Assembly: GCA_963542675.1 (NCBI GenBank)
Contig: CAUTXC010000039.1
Coordinates: 1-5,770 of the forward strand
Source of the DNA: Saccharimonas sp963542675
Lineage (GTDB): Bacteria; Patescibacteriota; Saccharimonadia; Saccharimonadales; Saccharimonadaceae
Length of the DNA stretch: 5,770 nucleotides
Direction of reading: 5' to 3'
The notes under the pieces were generated by a model, which worked only from the letters and a program-made list of their open reading frames with translations, was not told where the DNA came from and ran no database searches. This document shows positions 5,632 to 5,770 of this stretch, piece after piece. Position numbers and translations under genes: made by a program. How positions within the stretch are numbered: position 1 is the first letter of the stretch; every line of letters starts with the position of its first letter.

Positions 5632-5661
5632 TGTGGATAACTAATAGCCTGGTGTGGATGA
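5632..5661 (-). promoter_or_regulatory. Pair of DnaA-box matches, same orientation
   Basis: The minus strand at 5632-5640 reads TTATCCACA, the exact consensus DnaA box. At 5653-5661 it reads TCATCCACA, one mismatch. Their starts are 21 bp apart (two helical turns) and they point the same way. An exact consensus box is expected about 0.04 times by chance in a window this size on both strands. Confidence 0.45.
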
Positions 5662-5770
5662 ATATTGGTCAAAGAACTACAGATATGCCCTGTTGAAGTT
5701 GCGCTATAGGGGAGGACAAGTACTCTAAAAGGATAATGGATCGCTCGGTTGGGGTATGTTTCGAAAGGTG

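Larger units (their letters stand above)
4732..5770. other. About 1 kb without a convincing gene; possible regulatory or origin region
   Basis: No open frame here reaches 60 codons, while the rest of the window is gene-dense. The plus strand carries more G than C in the lines I counted (about 21 G to 10 C in 5341-5400). Visible items are a TATAAT with an adjacent inverted repeat (4779-4808), a good Shine-Dalgarno before a 14-codon frame (4875-4929), a tandem 9-bp repeat TGCTATTGA (5058-5075), a 7-bp inverted repeat (5134-5140 with 5159-5165), a 9-bp direct repeat TATTCACGC (5292 and 5323), an AT-rich block (5521-5590) and two DnaA-box matches (5632-5661). The short repeats are within chance expectation. 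The region could be an origin, a decayed gene or an unrecognised RNA. Confidence 0.6.

Overview
The window looks like bacterial chromosome from a Patescibacteria/CPR lineage, most likely Saccharibacteria (TM7). The evidence is indirect: medium GC, compact gene packing, standard stop codons (TAG, TAA, TAA, TAA), tRNAs with encoded CCA, near-leaderless gene starts, and a transmembrane family 2 glycosyltransferase of a type common in CPR genomes. No marker gene settles the taxonomy.

Layout: (a) 1-119 holds one copy, cut by the window edge, of a strongly structured ~138-nt element. (b) 149-1090 (minus) encodes a complete Xer-type tyrosine recombinase with a promoter that suggests a leaderless mRNA. 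(c) The 286-bp divergent gap to ndk holds a 111-bp imperfect long hairpin (1184-1294). (d) 1377-1907 (plus) is ndk with a clear -10, a Shine-Dalgarno and an intrinsic terminator. (e) 2071-2148 (minus) is tRNA-Asp(GTC) with its own promoter. (f) 2238-2375 is a complete second copy of the structured element, ~90% identical to the first, with a compensatory base-pair change in one stem. (g) 2492-2567 is tRNA-Thr(CGT), followed after only 7 nt by a 128-aa three-helix membrane protein, which abuts a 568-aa membrane glycosyltransferase (TAAATG junction). These three may form one transcription unit ended by a hairpin at 4705-4731. (h) About 4732-5770 is a ~1-kb stretch with no convincing gene. It has a TATAAT box next to an inverted repeat at its left, and at its right a 20% GC block followed by one exact and one near-exact DnaA box, so it may be part of a replication origin.

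Functionally, the genes cover chromosome maintenance (Xer recombinase, possible origin), nucleotide supply (Ndk), translation (two tRNAs) and envelope polysaccharide synthesis (the glycosyltransferase and its small membrane neighbour). The least explained items are the duplicated structured element, the long hairpin, and the 1-kb non-coding tail.
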